Assembly: GCA_958430865.1 (NCBI GenBank)
Contig: CAUDNR010000503.1
Coordinates: 1 to 30,431, forward strand
DNA length: 30,431 nt
Direction of reading: 5' to 3'
Origin: Entrophospora sp. SA101
Taxonomy: Eukaryota; Glomeromycota; Glomeromycetes; Entrophosporales; Entrophosporaceae
Shown: positions 9,979-20,943 of the stretch, in pieces
Numbering within the stretch: position 1 is the first letter of the stretch
Layout of the letters: each line of letters begins with the position of its first letter
Translations under genes and position numbers: made by a program
Notes under the pieces: generated by a model
The model's database searches: none
Seen by the model: only the letters and a program-made list of their open reading frames with translations
Told to the model about the DNA's origin: nothing

Positions 9979-11266
9979 TGAATTTGTATTAAACCATTAA
10001 TTATGGTATGAACAATTCCTATTTTTTCCTCCCATCTTAATTTTTTAAATTCACTTGATAAATAATCTCGAAGACTTCCATGTTTTAAATGTTTCATTAC
10101 AAATATATATTCTTTTGTAATTGGATCTTTTGTTAATCCAAAAATATGAACTATAGCAAGAGAATGATATAATTCAACATAGTTTTTGAACTAAAAATAA
10201 TAATACAAATAATTTAGACAGAGGAATTGAAGTATCTTGTAAGAAAAGTCAGAAAATAACAATAATAATAAATTTATTAACCTCATTTAAAAATTCATCA
10301 GAAAGATTCTGAGAATTATGTAATTTCTTTAATGCAACAGTCATATCTTCGCATTTTTTTGTTGCACTTGTAAAACCTGCAGATTTCCGACCATTAATCC
10401 AAGTAGCTTTATATATGTTTGCAAAACCACCTTCACCTATTTTTTTGAGATCTTTCATATCTTCATAAGAAATCCATTGAAGATAAGTAAAATTATTATA
10501 TTCTGTTGCTTTAAGCTGTGTACTTTTAATCAATTCATCTATAGTCTCATTACCACTAGTCCATCCTTGAGTTAATAATTGTGGATCACATGTTTGACAC
10601 CATGCCCAATTAGTATTAAATTTATTACAAGTTGAACATGTACCATATTTTTCTTTTCTTTTATCTGAATATGCTCTTTCTTAAATTTAGACAAAATATT
10701 TTTTCAATTAATTAATGAAAGAAAAAAAAATTAATATTCTGTAAAATTACTAATGCGTTACCAAAAAAATCACAAAATTAACAAGTGAATGATTCTAGTT
10801 CTAATCATTAAAAACAATATTTAACTAAATATATACTTGTAAAAAACTAATCAGAAGGTTGTTATTGATAAAATAAATCATGTAAAAATTGAAATCTGGT
10901 GGCATACAATATTTTCTAAAAATAAAAATATAACGCTTAATATAATAAAAGATTAACCATGATTATAACAATGATAATAAAGTTACCTTCTGCTTCTTTA
11001 CTAATATGAAGTTGGCTCTTAAGTGCTTCGATCGTTTTTTTTAATTCGGCTTTATCTGCTTCTAACTCTTTAATCTTTTCTAATTTTTCATGCAATTCTC
11101 TTTGTAGATGTCTAACTTCTGACAACAAGCCTTGGCCTATTTCAGGAGTTACAGGTGTTAGGCATTCAGTAGGAGAATTTGTTGAACTTGGCAAATTAAT
11201 AGATCTTATTGAGCTTGGTCTTTCATTCTTTGGTGAAATGGTATTATCTTTTATTGATTGTTTCAT
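9972..11266 (-). pseudogene. 3'-truncated duplicate of the TKL kinase
   Basis: The exons 11266-10987, 10679-10282 and 10190 onward repeat the intact kinase exactly as far as I can read. The copy breaks at 9979 after the equivalent of residue 296. The joined sequence adds two residues and a TGA at 9974-9972, giving a frame of about 298 residues. It keeps the coiled coil, the CxxC knuckle and the ATP-binding N-lobe (glycine loop, Lys211) but lacks the catalytic loop, DLG and APE, so it cannot be an active kinase. Promoter and splice sites are intact, so a transcript is possible; its 3' end would run antisense to the zinc-finger fragment. Confidence 0.85.
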
Positions 11267-11830
11267 TATTATAATTAAACACTAACACAAACATAACACA
11301 AAAAAAATATTGAGTCACGATCTCCTTCCAAAACTCGCAAGTCATGCGACTTCCGTACAGGCCTTTTGCCGATTGTCTCTTTTTACGTCTAGTCGCGTCT
11401 GGTTTTTTCGGTTTTTGGCGAGATCAACGGTTTCACCATATCTGGAAGCTTCGTACATTGTCATACATCTTGTATTTTAACAGTTACTTCCACAAATTCG
11501 CAAACTCTACTTTTTCTATTGAATTTTTATTTTTTTAGATTACACAATAAAATTATGGAATAGAATTTGTCCAATGAAATGTTGTAAACTGTATATATCC
11601 CATGCACAACTTGAAGTATAAGGCTCATTTTTCCATTATTAGTACTCGTCCCAGGGTAAGACGTTGGGGTGTACGATGGACTAATGTAGATCAAAACTAA
11701 TTGACATATATAAAATTTACTAATTAACTTTTTTTCAACGAATATAAAAATAAAATTTGCATCTACTCCTTCAAAAAAAAAGATACAAGTATGAAATTAA
11801 GAAAAATCGTAATAAATGTGATGCTGAACA
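9979..11830. repeat. Segmental duplication, copy 2
   Basis: It equals 2057-3908 at an offset of 7922. Four bases (tgaa) at the left edge are the start of the match; beforehand the two loci are unrelated. The right end lies within the transposon TIR, where the sequence switches to a diverged copy of the same family. Confidence 0.95.
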
Positions 11831-12912
11831 TGGTGACAGAGAGGTTTTTTTAATTTTATTAGTAAAATCATCCAAAATGTTAAAAATACTGTTAAAACTT
11901 TGAAATGTATAGGCTCAATAACCAAACAAGTTAGAATAAAAAAATTTCCATAGTTTTTTTCTCTGTGATTCAAAGAATAGCCTGACAGAGAGTTTTTTTT
12001 AATTTTATTAGTAAAATCATCCAAAATGTTAAAAATACTGTTAAAACTTTAAAACGTATAGGCTCGATAACCAAACAAGTTAGAGTAAAAAAATTTCCAT
12101 AGTTTTTTCTCTGTGATTCAAAGAATAGTCTGACAGAGAGTTTTTTTTAAAAATTATTAGTAGAACAAGGATTTATAAGAATTCAAAGTTGTGCGATTTT
12201 ATTAATAAAAAATTTTTTGATCTTTTTTCCTTCGAAAATCTTTTCCTTTTGAAGAAATGCTTAATAAAATAAATAAATAAATAAATAAATATATTTTCTT
12301 GTTGAATAAGGAGTAAAGGTTTTGAGGAAGTTTTCATTTTTTTGACCACACGTGCATTATGAATTAGTCTTTTTCTTTTATTGGACTTCGGCATTTTATT
12401 TATTTAAACTTGAATATTTTATTTTTTACGATTCTTACGTTTCTTATTATTAAGAAAAAGACTTTACGTTTTCCTTAAAAGGAAATGATCATCAGAAAAA
12501 AAATCGAAAATTTTTTTTATTAATAAAATCGCACAACTTTGAATTCTTATAAATCCTTGTTCTACTAATAATTTTTAAAAAAACTCTCTGTCAGGCTATT
12601 CTTTGAATCACAGAGAAAAAACTATGGAAATTTTTTTACTCTCCTTATTTGGTTATTGGACCTATACGTTTCAAAGTTTTAACAGTATTTTTAACATTTT
12701 GGATGATTTTACTAATAAAATTAAAAAAAACTCTCTGTCACCATGTTCAGCATCACATTTATTACGATTTTTCTTAATTTCATACTTGTATCTTTTTTTT
12801 TGAAGGAGTAGATGCAAATTTTATTTTTATATTTGTTGAAAAAAAGTTAATTAGTAAATTTTATATATGATGTCAATTAGTTTTGATCTACATTAGTCCA
12901 TCGTACACCCCA
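11665..12912. mobile_element. Foldback, non-autonomous derivative of the TIR transposon
   Basis: A left arm starting TGGGGTGTACG at 11665 and a right arm ending CGTACACCCCA at 12912 meet near 12264 in TAAA microsatellite sequence. There is no transposase gene. The left arm has two tandem copies of the GACAGAGAG-bounded unit of about 160 bp. The left flank is gtaagacgt but the right flank is ataacttat, so no target duplication is present. The two ends therefore probably come from different insertions joined by recombination. Confidence 0.75.
12173..12394 (-). CDS. Small basic ORF in the TIR, second copy
   Basis: Same frame as at 8335-8532, beginning MPKSNKRKRLIHNARVVKKM, with one replacement in the first 34 residues (Q for E before QEN). 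After that it enters microsatellite sequence and diverges. Keeping the frame in two otherwise diverged arms hints at coding selection, but young age could explain it as well. Confidence 0.3.
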   Translation of the reverse strand: MPKSNKRKRLIHNARVVKKMKTSSKPLLLIQQENIFIYLFIYFIKHFFKRKRFSKEKRSKNFLLIKSHNFEFL

Positions 12913-13069
12913 ATAACTTATGCCCATAAGTTAAGAAACATATATAACTGATCATGCTACCAAAAAAGCAAGCTTTTCATAAATCGCACTCAACAATTGG
13001 GACAACAGTTTTCAGGATCTTATTGACATTCAATTCAATTGATATTATTGTTTTAATTTTTTTGATTTA

Positions 13070-16001
13070 TTATTTTTTCAATTCATTAGATTTATTAAGG
13101 TGATTGTTATTATCAATAGCTGATGTAGAAGTTGATGCATGTGCTATGACTTGAACATCATCATCGTCATGATTTTCTATGACATAGTTATTTTTTTCAT
13201 CCCAAATTATACATTCATCATCACTATCCTTCTCCTTCTCCTTCACATTTTTATCATCATCTATTTGTGATTGATTTTTATTATCTTCTTCAACTTGCTG
13301 TTCTTCATCTTGATCTAAATTTGTATCAACTGAGATTGTGGCTGAATCATTTGATGATTCTTGTTCATTTGTTTTGGTATTTTTGAATAATATCTGGGTT
13401 CCAAAGTTAATAACAGGTAATCTAATAACAATTAATAAAATGTTGAATAATGTGAATTTTATTGTTATTACAATTATTATTGTAATAGCTATTTTTAATT
13501 CATACCTTGAAACTTGATTATTTAATGATCCAGTAGTTTGTGTTCTTGTATTTATTCTATATGTTAAAATTTGCATTTTATATATTAATAAATCTAATAT
13601 ATATATATATATGCTAATTTGACAAAATAAAGTTTTAAAATCATTTTTTTTACCTTTTTGAAATTTTTACTAAAGCTGTATAAAAGTATATGTTAATAAA
13701 TAAATTGGATCAAAATAAATTTAAACTAGGTCTAGATAAGCTAGTTCAATTACTTACGGATAGTTATGCCATGAACAAGTAATGAGCTAAGAACCAAGAA
13801 ATAAACAACTAAAAAATAAATAAATTTTTGATGCTATAAATACTTTTTATAATATTTACAAATATTTTATTTGATAAAAAAATTAAAATTTTTACCTGGT
13901 TCAACTGAATCTTTTAGAAGTGAATCTTTTCCCTCAGGTGAAATCTCATTTTTAACTTTTATAGCATAATAAATTGCACCTATGCCAATTGGTCCTATAA
14001 AAAAAATATGAAATTGGGAAAATTAATTTATTAGTAAAATGTTTACATAATATATACAAACACATGCACATAAACAACAACACCAATAATAATAAACAAT
14101 AATAATTACCAAACCATCCAGTGAAAACAGCTTCACGATAAGTTTTAATTGCAGGTATAATATGCATCAATGCTACAATAGCAGGTAATCTACGAAACAA
14201 CAGGATCAATATTGAACATACAAATAATCTCCATAATGTTATTTCAGTTATGCCACCAACAAATGTTGACCAAGGTATAATTGCACCAATGTAAACAAAA
14301 ATTGCTAAATTAAGCAACATATCAATAACTTCTTGTAAATGTGCTTCTTCTGTCTCTCTTCTAAACCAATCACTAATAAAGATAACAAGTTATTAATGAC
14401 AATATAACTATACTTGTATAAGTATAACTAATAATTAATAATACTTACTCCCATGAAAATACTGCACCAGCAACAAAACAAGCTAAAAATTCATTGCTGC
14501 CAATTATCGAAACAAAACCCATCACAAAAAACTAAATAATAATTGATCAATTAATTGTTTAAATGATAATGCTGATGATTATTTTGCTAAATATTTTTTA
14601 ATGGAACTTACAGCTAAAGCTATTGCGAATACTAAAAATGATTGTTTGTCAATTAATTGTCTATAAAATATTTTTGAAACAAAGTGTAAATTATGAATTT
14701 ATATTTTTTTAATTCAATTTTTAAATAATTAAAAGACAAAATTTTTTCCCACCTTTTTTCAGAAAAATATAATAATTTTTTTGCGCTATACCCTACAACT
14801 ATTCCTATAACAATACTTAATGCAACTTGATAAAGACATGCCAATAGAATCCATTTACCAATTGCAGTCCCAACAGATGGTTCATTTAATAAAAAGATAA
14901 TTAAGTAGAAAAATGGGTATGCAAGTCCATCATTAGATGCACTGTTCAAAACACAAGAATATTGAATAATTAATAAAATAATGGTGATAATAATAAGATA
15001 ATGGTAATAACAATAGATTTTATTTTTACCTTTCAGCTGATAAAATATTTCTTACATGTATTGGGACATGTTTTTCTGCAAATCTACCCTTAACAACTGA
15101 ATTTGCTAAAATCTAAAACAGATAAAAATTATTATTTAAATTTTTTCTATAAAATTTTTTAATTATATATAAAGATCATCTTTTACATACTGGATCTGTA
15201 GGTGTTATACAAACAGCAATTGCCAAAGATTCCAACTATAGAAAAAAAATAAATAAATAAACAAATTCGATACAAAGAAAACAAATAAAAAAGCCAGCAA
15301 TCAATTAAAATAAAACTTACAAATGAAAGATTTGGTATTAATCCCCAAATTAATAGGCCACTGACAAGCCACATATAAGTCATAACAAGTGTAAGTAACA
15401 CAAACAATGATTTCATTTCTTTGAAAAGGTAAGCTCTTCGAAAGAGGATACAATATATAATTAGTAATTAATTGAAATAGATTGCTGTTGAATCAGCTTT
15501 TAAGTAATGAATGTAACTTGGAAATTACTTTGGTAATGCCACACCAGAAAACATTACCTTATTAAATAAATATTAATTAATAATAATCATTAAAATAATA
15601 ATATAACAAAAATAAGAATATAATTATTAATAGTTACTTGAATCGACATAGCTATTCGAGTAAAACCAAGTGTTACTTCATCAGTGTTTTCCCACTTGTT
15701 AGGATCAAATATTTTTAACGCTGCAGGTCCAAGAATTATACCAACAAACACAGCAACAACTAATAAATCAAATTAAGAAAATAAATAAATAACACAAATA
15801 AATGATAAATAATAAACTTTAAATAATGTATTTCTTACATGCTTCTGATAAATGTAATTTTTCTTTAACAAAGAATGAAACAAGTCCAAAGCAAATAATA
15901 AAACTTCCAAGAATAGCTGCAACGATTGACACCTCATCTAAATGAATTAAATTAATTGCCATTCCAGCCATTATATTATAAATATTATTTTTTTCACTCA
16001 C
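13070..16001 (-). CDS. NHA1: Plasma-membrane Na+/H+ antiporter, fungal Nha1/Sod2 type
   Basis: Fifteen exons on the minus strand: 16001-15839, 15759-15638, 15557-15529, 15435-15321, 15235-15191, 15112-15030, 14941-14753, 14660-14612, 14531-14449, 14372-14110, 13994-13896, 13808-13758, 13675-13654, 13556-13506 and 13421-13070. All phases agree and give 571 residues. It should exchange cytosolic Na+ (or K+) for H+ across the plasma membrane. Many hydrophobic helices are present, with TPTDP (D157) and ESASNDG (N189-D190), the acidic transport motifs of this cation/proton antiporter family, then WDDWFRRETEEAH and HGITIPL. The tail is hydrophilic and acidic with the conserved IIWDEKNNYVIE stretch, and is much shorter than the yeast Nha1 tail. 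The last intron (84 bp) is in frame and stop-free, so its retention would add 28 residues. Confidence 0.9.
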
Positions 16002-17546
16002 AGAAAATAATAATTTTCGTGTTTTTTAAATTCGGAATATATCGTATTTATAAGTTCGAAATATATCGTGTTAAAAAGCAGAAAACGATATGTAATATAT
16101 TTATGTTTTCTTTATCATAGTGTTTAATAATAAAATTCAACGCTATTTTATAAACATTGCAAAAAATATTTTTTGGGGGGAAAAGATTCATTACAATAAA
16201 AATGTATTGATCTAATTTTCTAGAAAAAAATGGTGCATAATTGTTTGTTTTTTTTAGATTTTATGATGTAATTACGACAAATTTGACAAATTTAGGCAAT
16301 AAACTGTCATTATCAAGTACTCTTTAACATTAAACAATTGATTGGAGTCCAGCTTATCGGGTTGTATATAGATTTTTTTCTAAAGAAAAACGATCTTTTT
16401 TAGTATTAGTAGTATTAGTAATGTTAACACATACTAATACACATCATCACATGCCTGAAATGGTTTATACAGATCTTGCCTTTTTTAAACATATAAAATC
16501 GCGATTTGGGTAAAATAATAATTATTATATAAAAATAACGAATTTTAATTATTAACGCTATTTTTGCCATTTTTAATTTGACAATATATACTTTTCACAA
16601 TGAAATCTTTTAAGTGAGCTCGTGGGTTACNNNNNNNNNNTGAGGTGAAGACTGATTATTAATCGTTTTACACATCATACTATACATGAAGTTAATGGTT
16701 GAAATTATGTCATATCATATGAGAACCAGTGATCCAACTTTAATGAACACGGCTTATTAGAATAGTATCATAAAGGTGATTCAAATAATGGTATTTTAAT
16801 ATTCATAGCATAATAAAAATAACTCGCTAATCAGTGATAAATTTTTCTAAAGAATTATTAGTTTGCATGTATTGTATCCACCGTGGAACTCTAGAATAAA
16901 TAAATAAAAATATTAAAATATTATATTTGCTTATTATTATATTAATTATTACCAAAACGTATGTATAAAATAAAAACTAGGGAATTAAATCTCATTTCAA
17001 AGATATGTAGTATAAATATTAATAAGTTAAAATTAGGCATTGTGACTTTAAGTAATAAATATTATTGCATTTAACACAGATATTTATATGTTTATGGAAG
17101 TTAAAATAGGTCTTCATGACTTTAACAGTCATTTGCAAATTTTAACTAGGGAATTCGCTAACTTTATTAGAAATTCGCCAGGAATTTGAACTTCGTTAAT
17201 AATATAAGTCTTTATTTTTTAATACTAACTTTTAGTTTTTTTACATACAGTTAAAACTATAGTTCTTAGCAATACATTCTATATGATTTTATAAAGGAAT
17301 AATAAAAGATATGTCACGTTGTATTTAAATATGTCACGGGAAATTTTTTTGGACATTTTTCATATTCGATTTTGTAATATGAAGATCCTCTACCCTTAAG
17401 CTGTCGCTAAATTCATTGTTTATCTATAAAAATTTTTGCACATGACTATTTATAATAATTAACAGCAAATGAAGTTGAACTATAATTGTGCTTAATATTA
17501 ATATATTTTAACATAAACACTTATTCATATATATAAGGAATATATA
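16002..17546. other. Intergenic region with scaffold gap
   Basis: This is the shared upstream region of two divergent genes, the antiporter (-) and CBC20 (+). It is AT-rich with no supported exon. A near-repeat (gaatatatcgtattta / gaaatatatcgtgtta) lies at 16034-16075 close to the antiporter start. The run of ten N at 16631-16640 marks a scaffold join of unknown true length, so the adjacency of the two halves of the window is not proven. Confidence 0.6.
16631..16640. other. Assembly gap (10 N)
   Basis: Ten N bases. A fixed short run usually marks a scaffold join rather than a measured distance. Confidence 0.99.
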
Positions 17547-18561
17547 ATGGCTAACATTGTTCTTCCTCTTTGTGTTCCTTCATCATACAAAGATCATCAG
17601 TATCAAGTACTTCAAAGTTTTCTTTTCTTTAGTGAAATTTTCAATTAAATTTCTCTACTAATCAGAAAATTTTTATTTTTAAATTAGGGATCTACTGTAG
17701 AACTTAGCAAAGATCTATCCAACAGTACAACTTTGTATATTGGAAATTTATCATTTTATACAACAGAAGAACAGATCTATGAACTATTTTCAAAAGCAGG
17801 AGAAATCAAGAGGATAATTATGGGATTGGATAAGTTTCAAAGAACACCTTGTGGATTTTGTTTTGTTGAGTAAGTTGGAGTTTTTATTTTTAAGAAAAAA
17901 AAAAGAGTACTTGATATTAATTAACCTTTGAAAATTTTTTTTTGTAATTATTGTGTAAAGGTATTATTCACATCAAGATGCATTAGATTGTATGAAATAT
18001 ATTAATAGCACCAAATTAGATGAAAGAATTATTAGAACAGATTTAGATCCTGGGTATAAAGATGGGAGACAATTTGGAAGAGGTAGATCTGGTGGTCAGG
18101 TATATATAATATATATATATATTATAGAATTTATTTATTTATTTATGTGTATAAATAATTCAATCTATATTTTATAAATAAATAAAGGTCAGAGATGAAT
18201 ATAGGCAAGATTATGATACAGGACGTGGTGGATGGGGGCATCTTCGTGCAAAAAATGAAGCAGAACGTGCAAGAAGACAAAAAGAAGAATACGAAGCCAT
18301 TACTTCTATTCCTATGGGTGCTGGTGAATACAAAGGAAAAGGTAATCATATGTTCACATTGAATATTAATAATTAAGATTTGAAAATTATTTGTTGATCA
18401 ACATCTTTTATTGTTATGATGAATACCTAGGAACTACATCAAAGAAACGTGAAAGAGATAGTGATGATCAAGGGCGTGAAGATCAAGGTCGTGAAAAGAA
18501 TCCACGTTTTAGAGAAGACAAATCAGATGATGAGGAGGATGAAATGCAAACCGATGTTTAA
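17547..18561 (+). CDS. CBC2: Nuclear cap-binding protein subunit 2 (CBC20)
   Basis: Exons 17547-17606, 17688-17869, 17961-18099, 18188-18341 and 18431-18561 give 221 residues. CBC20 binds the m7G cap of nascent RNA with CBC80 and acts in splicing, export and 3'-end processing. One RRM is seen: RNP2 LYIGNL (36-41) and RNP1 CGFCFVEY (75-82), with [18 protein letters not shown] between them. The cap-stacking tyrosines of the family correspond to Tyr14 and Tyr44. The conserved segments [23 protein letters not shown] and [10 protein letters not shown] follow. The C-terminal 50 residues are charged and include a repeated D/E-Q-G-R-E pattern. The length is slightly above the human protein. It converges with the MoaD-type gene 297 bp downstream. 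Confidence 0.96.
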
Positions 18562-18858
18562 TATTGTAATGTCAATAAATTTTTTTTGGACAATTAATTT
18601 TATTGACATTTTTAAAATAATTTTATTTATTTCTACATGACGTTTTTATAAATTAAAATTTCTTATAGATTATAAAAATAAAAATATCAATAATTTAATT
18701 TAATCAGTAATTAATTTACCATTTTCACACAAGCTTTCAATCATACGCTCATCACATAAATCAATTTTCTACAATTCCTGAATGAAATTATTCAAATAAA
18801 TCTTTATCATTCATTTTAAATTTTTTATATATTTGCTAGTAGATAATGTGAGAATTAA
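18562..18858. other. Shared 3' region of convergent genes
   Basis: This AT-rich spacer lies between the CBC20 stop and the MoaD-type stop, with several AATAAA-like sequences on both strands. A 22-codon minus-strand frame (18768-18700) preceded by an AG looks codon-like but has no link to either gene. Confidence 0.5.
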
Positions 18859-19226
18859 TTATCCACCAGAAACAGGTGGAATTATTGCAACTTCATCACC
18901 AGATTTTATCATGCTCTTATCAACATTATCAACATATTCCATATTGATTGCAAACATACAATTCTCAAGTATTGGTGTAAGGTTTTTATGTCGACTTTTT
19001 AATATATTTATGATTTCTTGAAGTGTTGTTATATTATTTTTATCGTTATTACTATTCAAAGAAATTGTTTCTGATGATAAATTTGTCGCATCTCGAGCTG
19101 TTGCAAAATACACAATCTTAACTTCTTGCTATAAATAAGTTAATTGATTTGATTAGATATTTATAAGATCAAAATTAAATTGAAAAAATTTAAATAAAAA
19201 ATAAAATATTTTACTAAATTTGACAT
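18859..19226 (-). CDS. MOCS2A: Molybdopterin synthase small (sulfur carrier) subunit, MoaD/MOCS2A family
   Basis: The main exon 19128-18859 encodes QEVKIVYFATARDATNL..., with the beta-grasp pattern and the C-terminal IPPVSGG. The terminal Gly-Gly is the thiocarboxylation site from which sulfur passes to precursor Z in molybdenum-cofactor synthesis. The family usually has about 80-90 residues. The reading frame begins at a splice acceptor (ttatttatag before 19128). The best upstream start is a 12-base exon 19226-19215 (M-S-N-L, donor GTAAAA), giving 93 residues. That first exon is the weak part of the model; the rest is clear. The large subunit (MoaE) is not in the window. Such a gene implies the fungus makes Mo-cofactor, for example for nitrate reductase or sulfite oxidase. 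Confidence 0.88.
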
Positions 19227-19734
19227 CAATTATACAATTTCTAATATTAAAGGTATTAAAAGGGACAAAAATTATTTATCTAGGTGTGACAGTAATTTTT
19301 CAATGAAAATCAAAAAATAGATAAAAATTAATCAAGAATACGCAACTTAAGGCATGAAAATATGATAATGATTTTTACCTTCAATTGATGACTTACTTAA
19401 TCAGACAGTGAAAAGGTAGACAAAAGGGTTTCAATTATATACAAAATAAATGGTAGAAATACTTTCGGAAAAAATAATATTCATATCACTTTGATCAACT
19501 GGACTAAATATAAATACGTAACATCATAAATCCGTTGCGCCAGAAGCCTTAAGAGGCGAATTGCATATACAATAGCACACACACTCTTATAGTTTTAGGG
19601 TAATAATTATATAGGAGTGGACAATAGAATAGTATTATTGATGGTGGACAAAACTATTTTTTGAAAAACAGTGGATGAACGGGACACATGAGAAAATTTT
19701 ATTTAAAATTGATTAATTGCCACAACGGATTTTT

Positions 19735-20120
19735 ATATTAATAGTAATAATCAAGAAGATTTTAGTTGATATTACTAATGGGGTAATGGGTAATAATATT
19801 ATGTGTATTCGTATGTTTGTTTTTTCCTTTATGGTTGAATGATGACTATTGTTACGCGACTATCAAAAATATTCTAGTTGATATATATTATTAATGGTAA
19901 TAGGATTATTAATAATAACTCCTATAGTGCGTGTATATATATAATATTGTGTTTTCTACGGATCTATGGTTAAACGACTAATTATCGTTACATAGCCATC
20001 AAAGAAGTATAACCATTAATAATAATTCTTATGGTATATATAGCATTGCATTAATATTTGTCTTCTTCAAAAATCGGGATCTATGATTAATGAAAACACT
20101 CTTGTTATTATCGTTATTAT
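19735..20120. repeat. Degenerate tandem repeats of about 110-125 bp
   Basis: Successive blocks share an order of similar words: ctatggtt/tatggttgaatga, then ttgttacgcgactatcaa/tcgttacatagccatcaa, then attaataataact/attaataataatt, then cctatagtg/ttatggta. The copies are strongly diverged and the unit length varies. Confidence 0.4.
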
Positions 20121-20576
20121 CGAAACAACCTTTGCAGACAAGTCACAAATAAACCCAGCATTAAACGTCAATCCAAACACATAGCTTTATTCTGGTCTTG
20201 GTTCGTTAAGATGGTTATGTTCCCTTCCACTGTTGGTCTTACGTGCCCATGTTTTTATCACGTTATGCTATCCAAGTTTGGAAATTATCTACAGATCAGG
20301 GATGGCGCAGTCAAGGGACTATTTATTATTTATAAGGAAAAAAAAAGAGGCTTATCCATTTAGTAATCTTTCCCAAAACGCACATTAGTGTCTTCAAAAC
20401 AAGAAAGAATAAAAGAAGGTTAGGATGGTGGAAGAAAGGTTTATCATGACTTTGTGTCCTCCAGATTGATAAAACAAGATTTGTTTATTTTCAACATCCA
20501 ACAAAGTTTGATCTTAAACTCACCTAAACTGTTAAGTAGTATTAATAATGTGTAGTTGGGGTTTGTATTCTACTAA

Positions 20577-20766
20577 AATTAGGATTTCTATTCGTAATAC
20601 AAATTCTTATTCGAACCCATTTATTTTATTCGAATAAACTTTCAATGTAATTCAAATACTCGAATTCATGATAATAATAATGACGAATAATTCGAATAAA
20701 CCTTATTATTATCAATAGCATATTATTATTATCATTATCATTATTATTCGAATAGAAACCATAATT
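20577..20766. repeat. MITE-like inverted repeat rich in TTCGAATA
   Basis: The left arm (20577-20599, containing gatttctattcg) and right arm (20742-20766, containing cgaatagaaacc) are imperfect inverted copies. The interior holds several attcgaat palindromes and ATT trinucleotide runs. It lies about 180 bp upstream of the subtilase ATG. Confidence 0.5.
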
Positions 20767-20943
20767 AAAATCAAAGTGTAACCACCTTAACGGTATCCGT
20801 GAATATAAGCCCTATGTGCAGTTCGATCTAATAATATATAATAATAATAATAAATCACTTTGAGGCTGTGGAGGATAAAAGTCTGCTATAAATACAATTT
20901 TTTCTCTTTAATTGGTAAAAAATAAAAATTTTATCTCCCAATA

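Larger units (their letters stand above)
19227..20943. other. Intergenic region with degenerate repeats
   Basis: No gene is supported. It holds diverged ATTAATAATAA-rich repeat units (19735-20120) and a palindromic TTCGAATA-rich MITE-like unit (20577-20766), which are listed separately. The last 170 bases lead into the subtilase start, with a TATA-like tataaata near 20887. Confidence 0.55.

Noticed and set aside
18700..18768. 22-codon minus-strand frame (K-I-D-L-C-D-E-R-M-I-E...) after a possible acceptor
   Set aside because: It is codon-like, but the MoaD-type protein must end in Gly-Gly at 18859, and no other gene could be connected to it.
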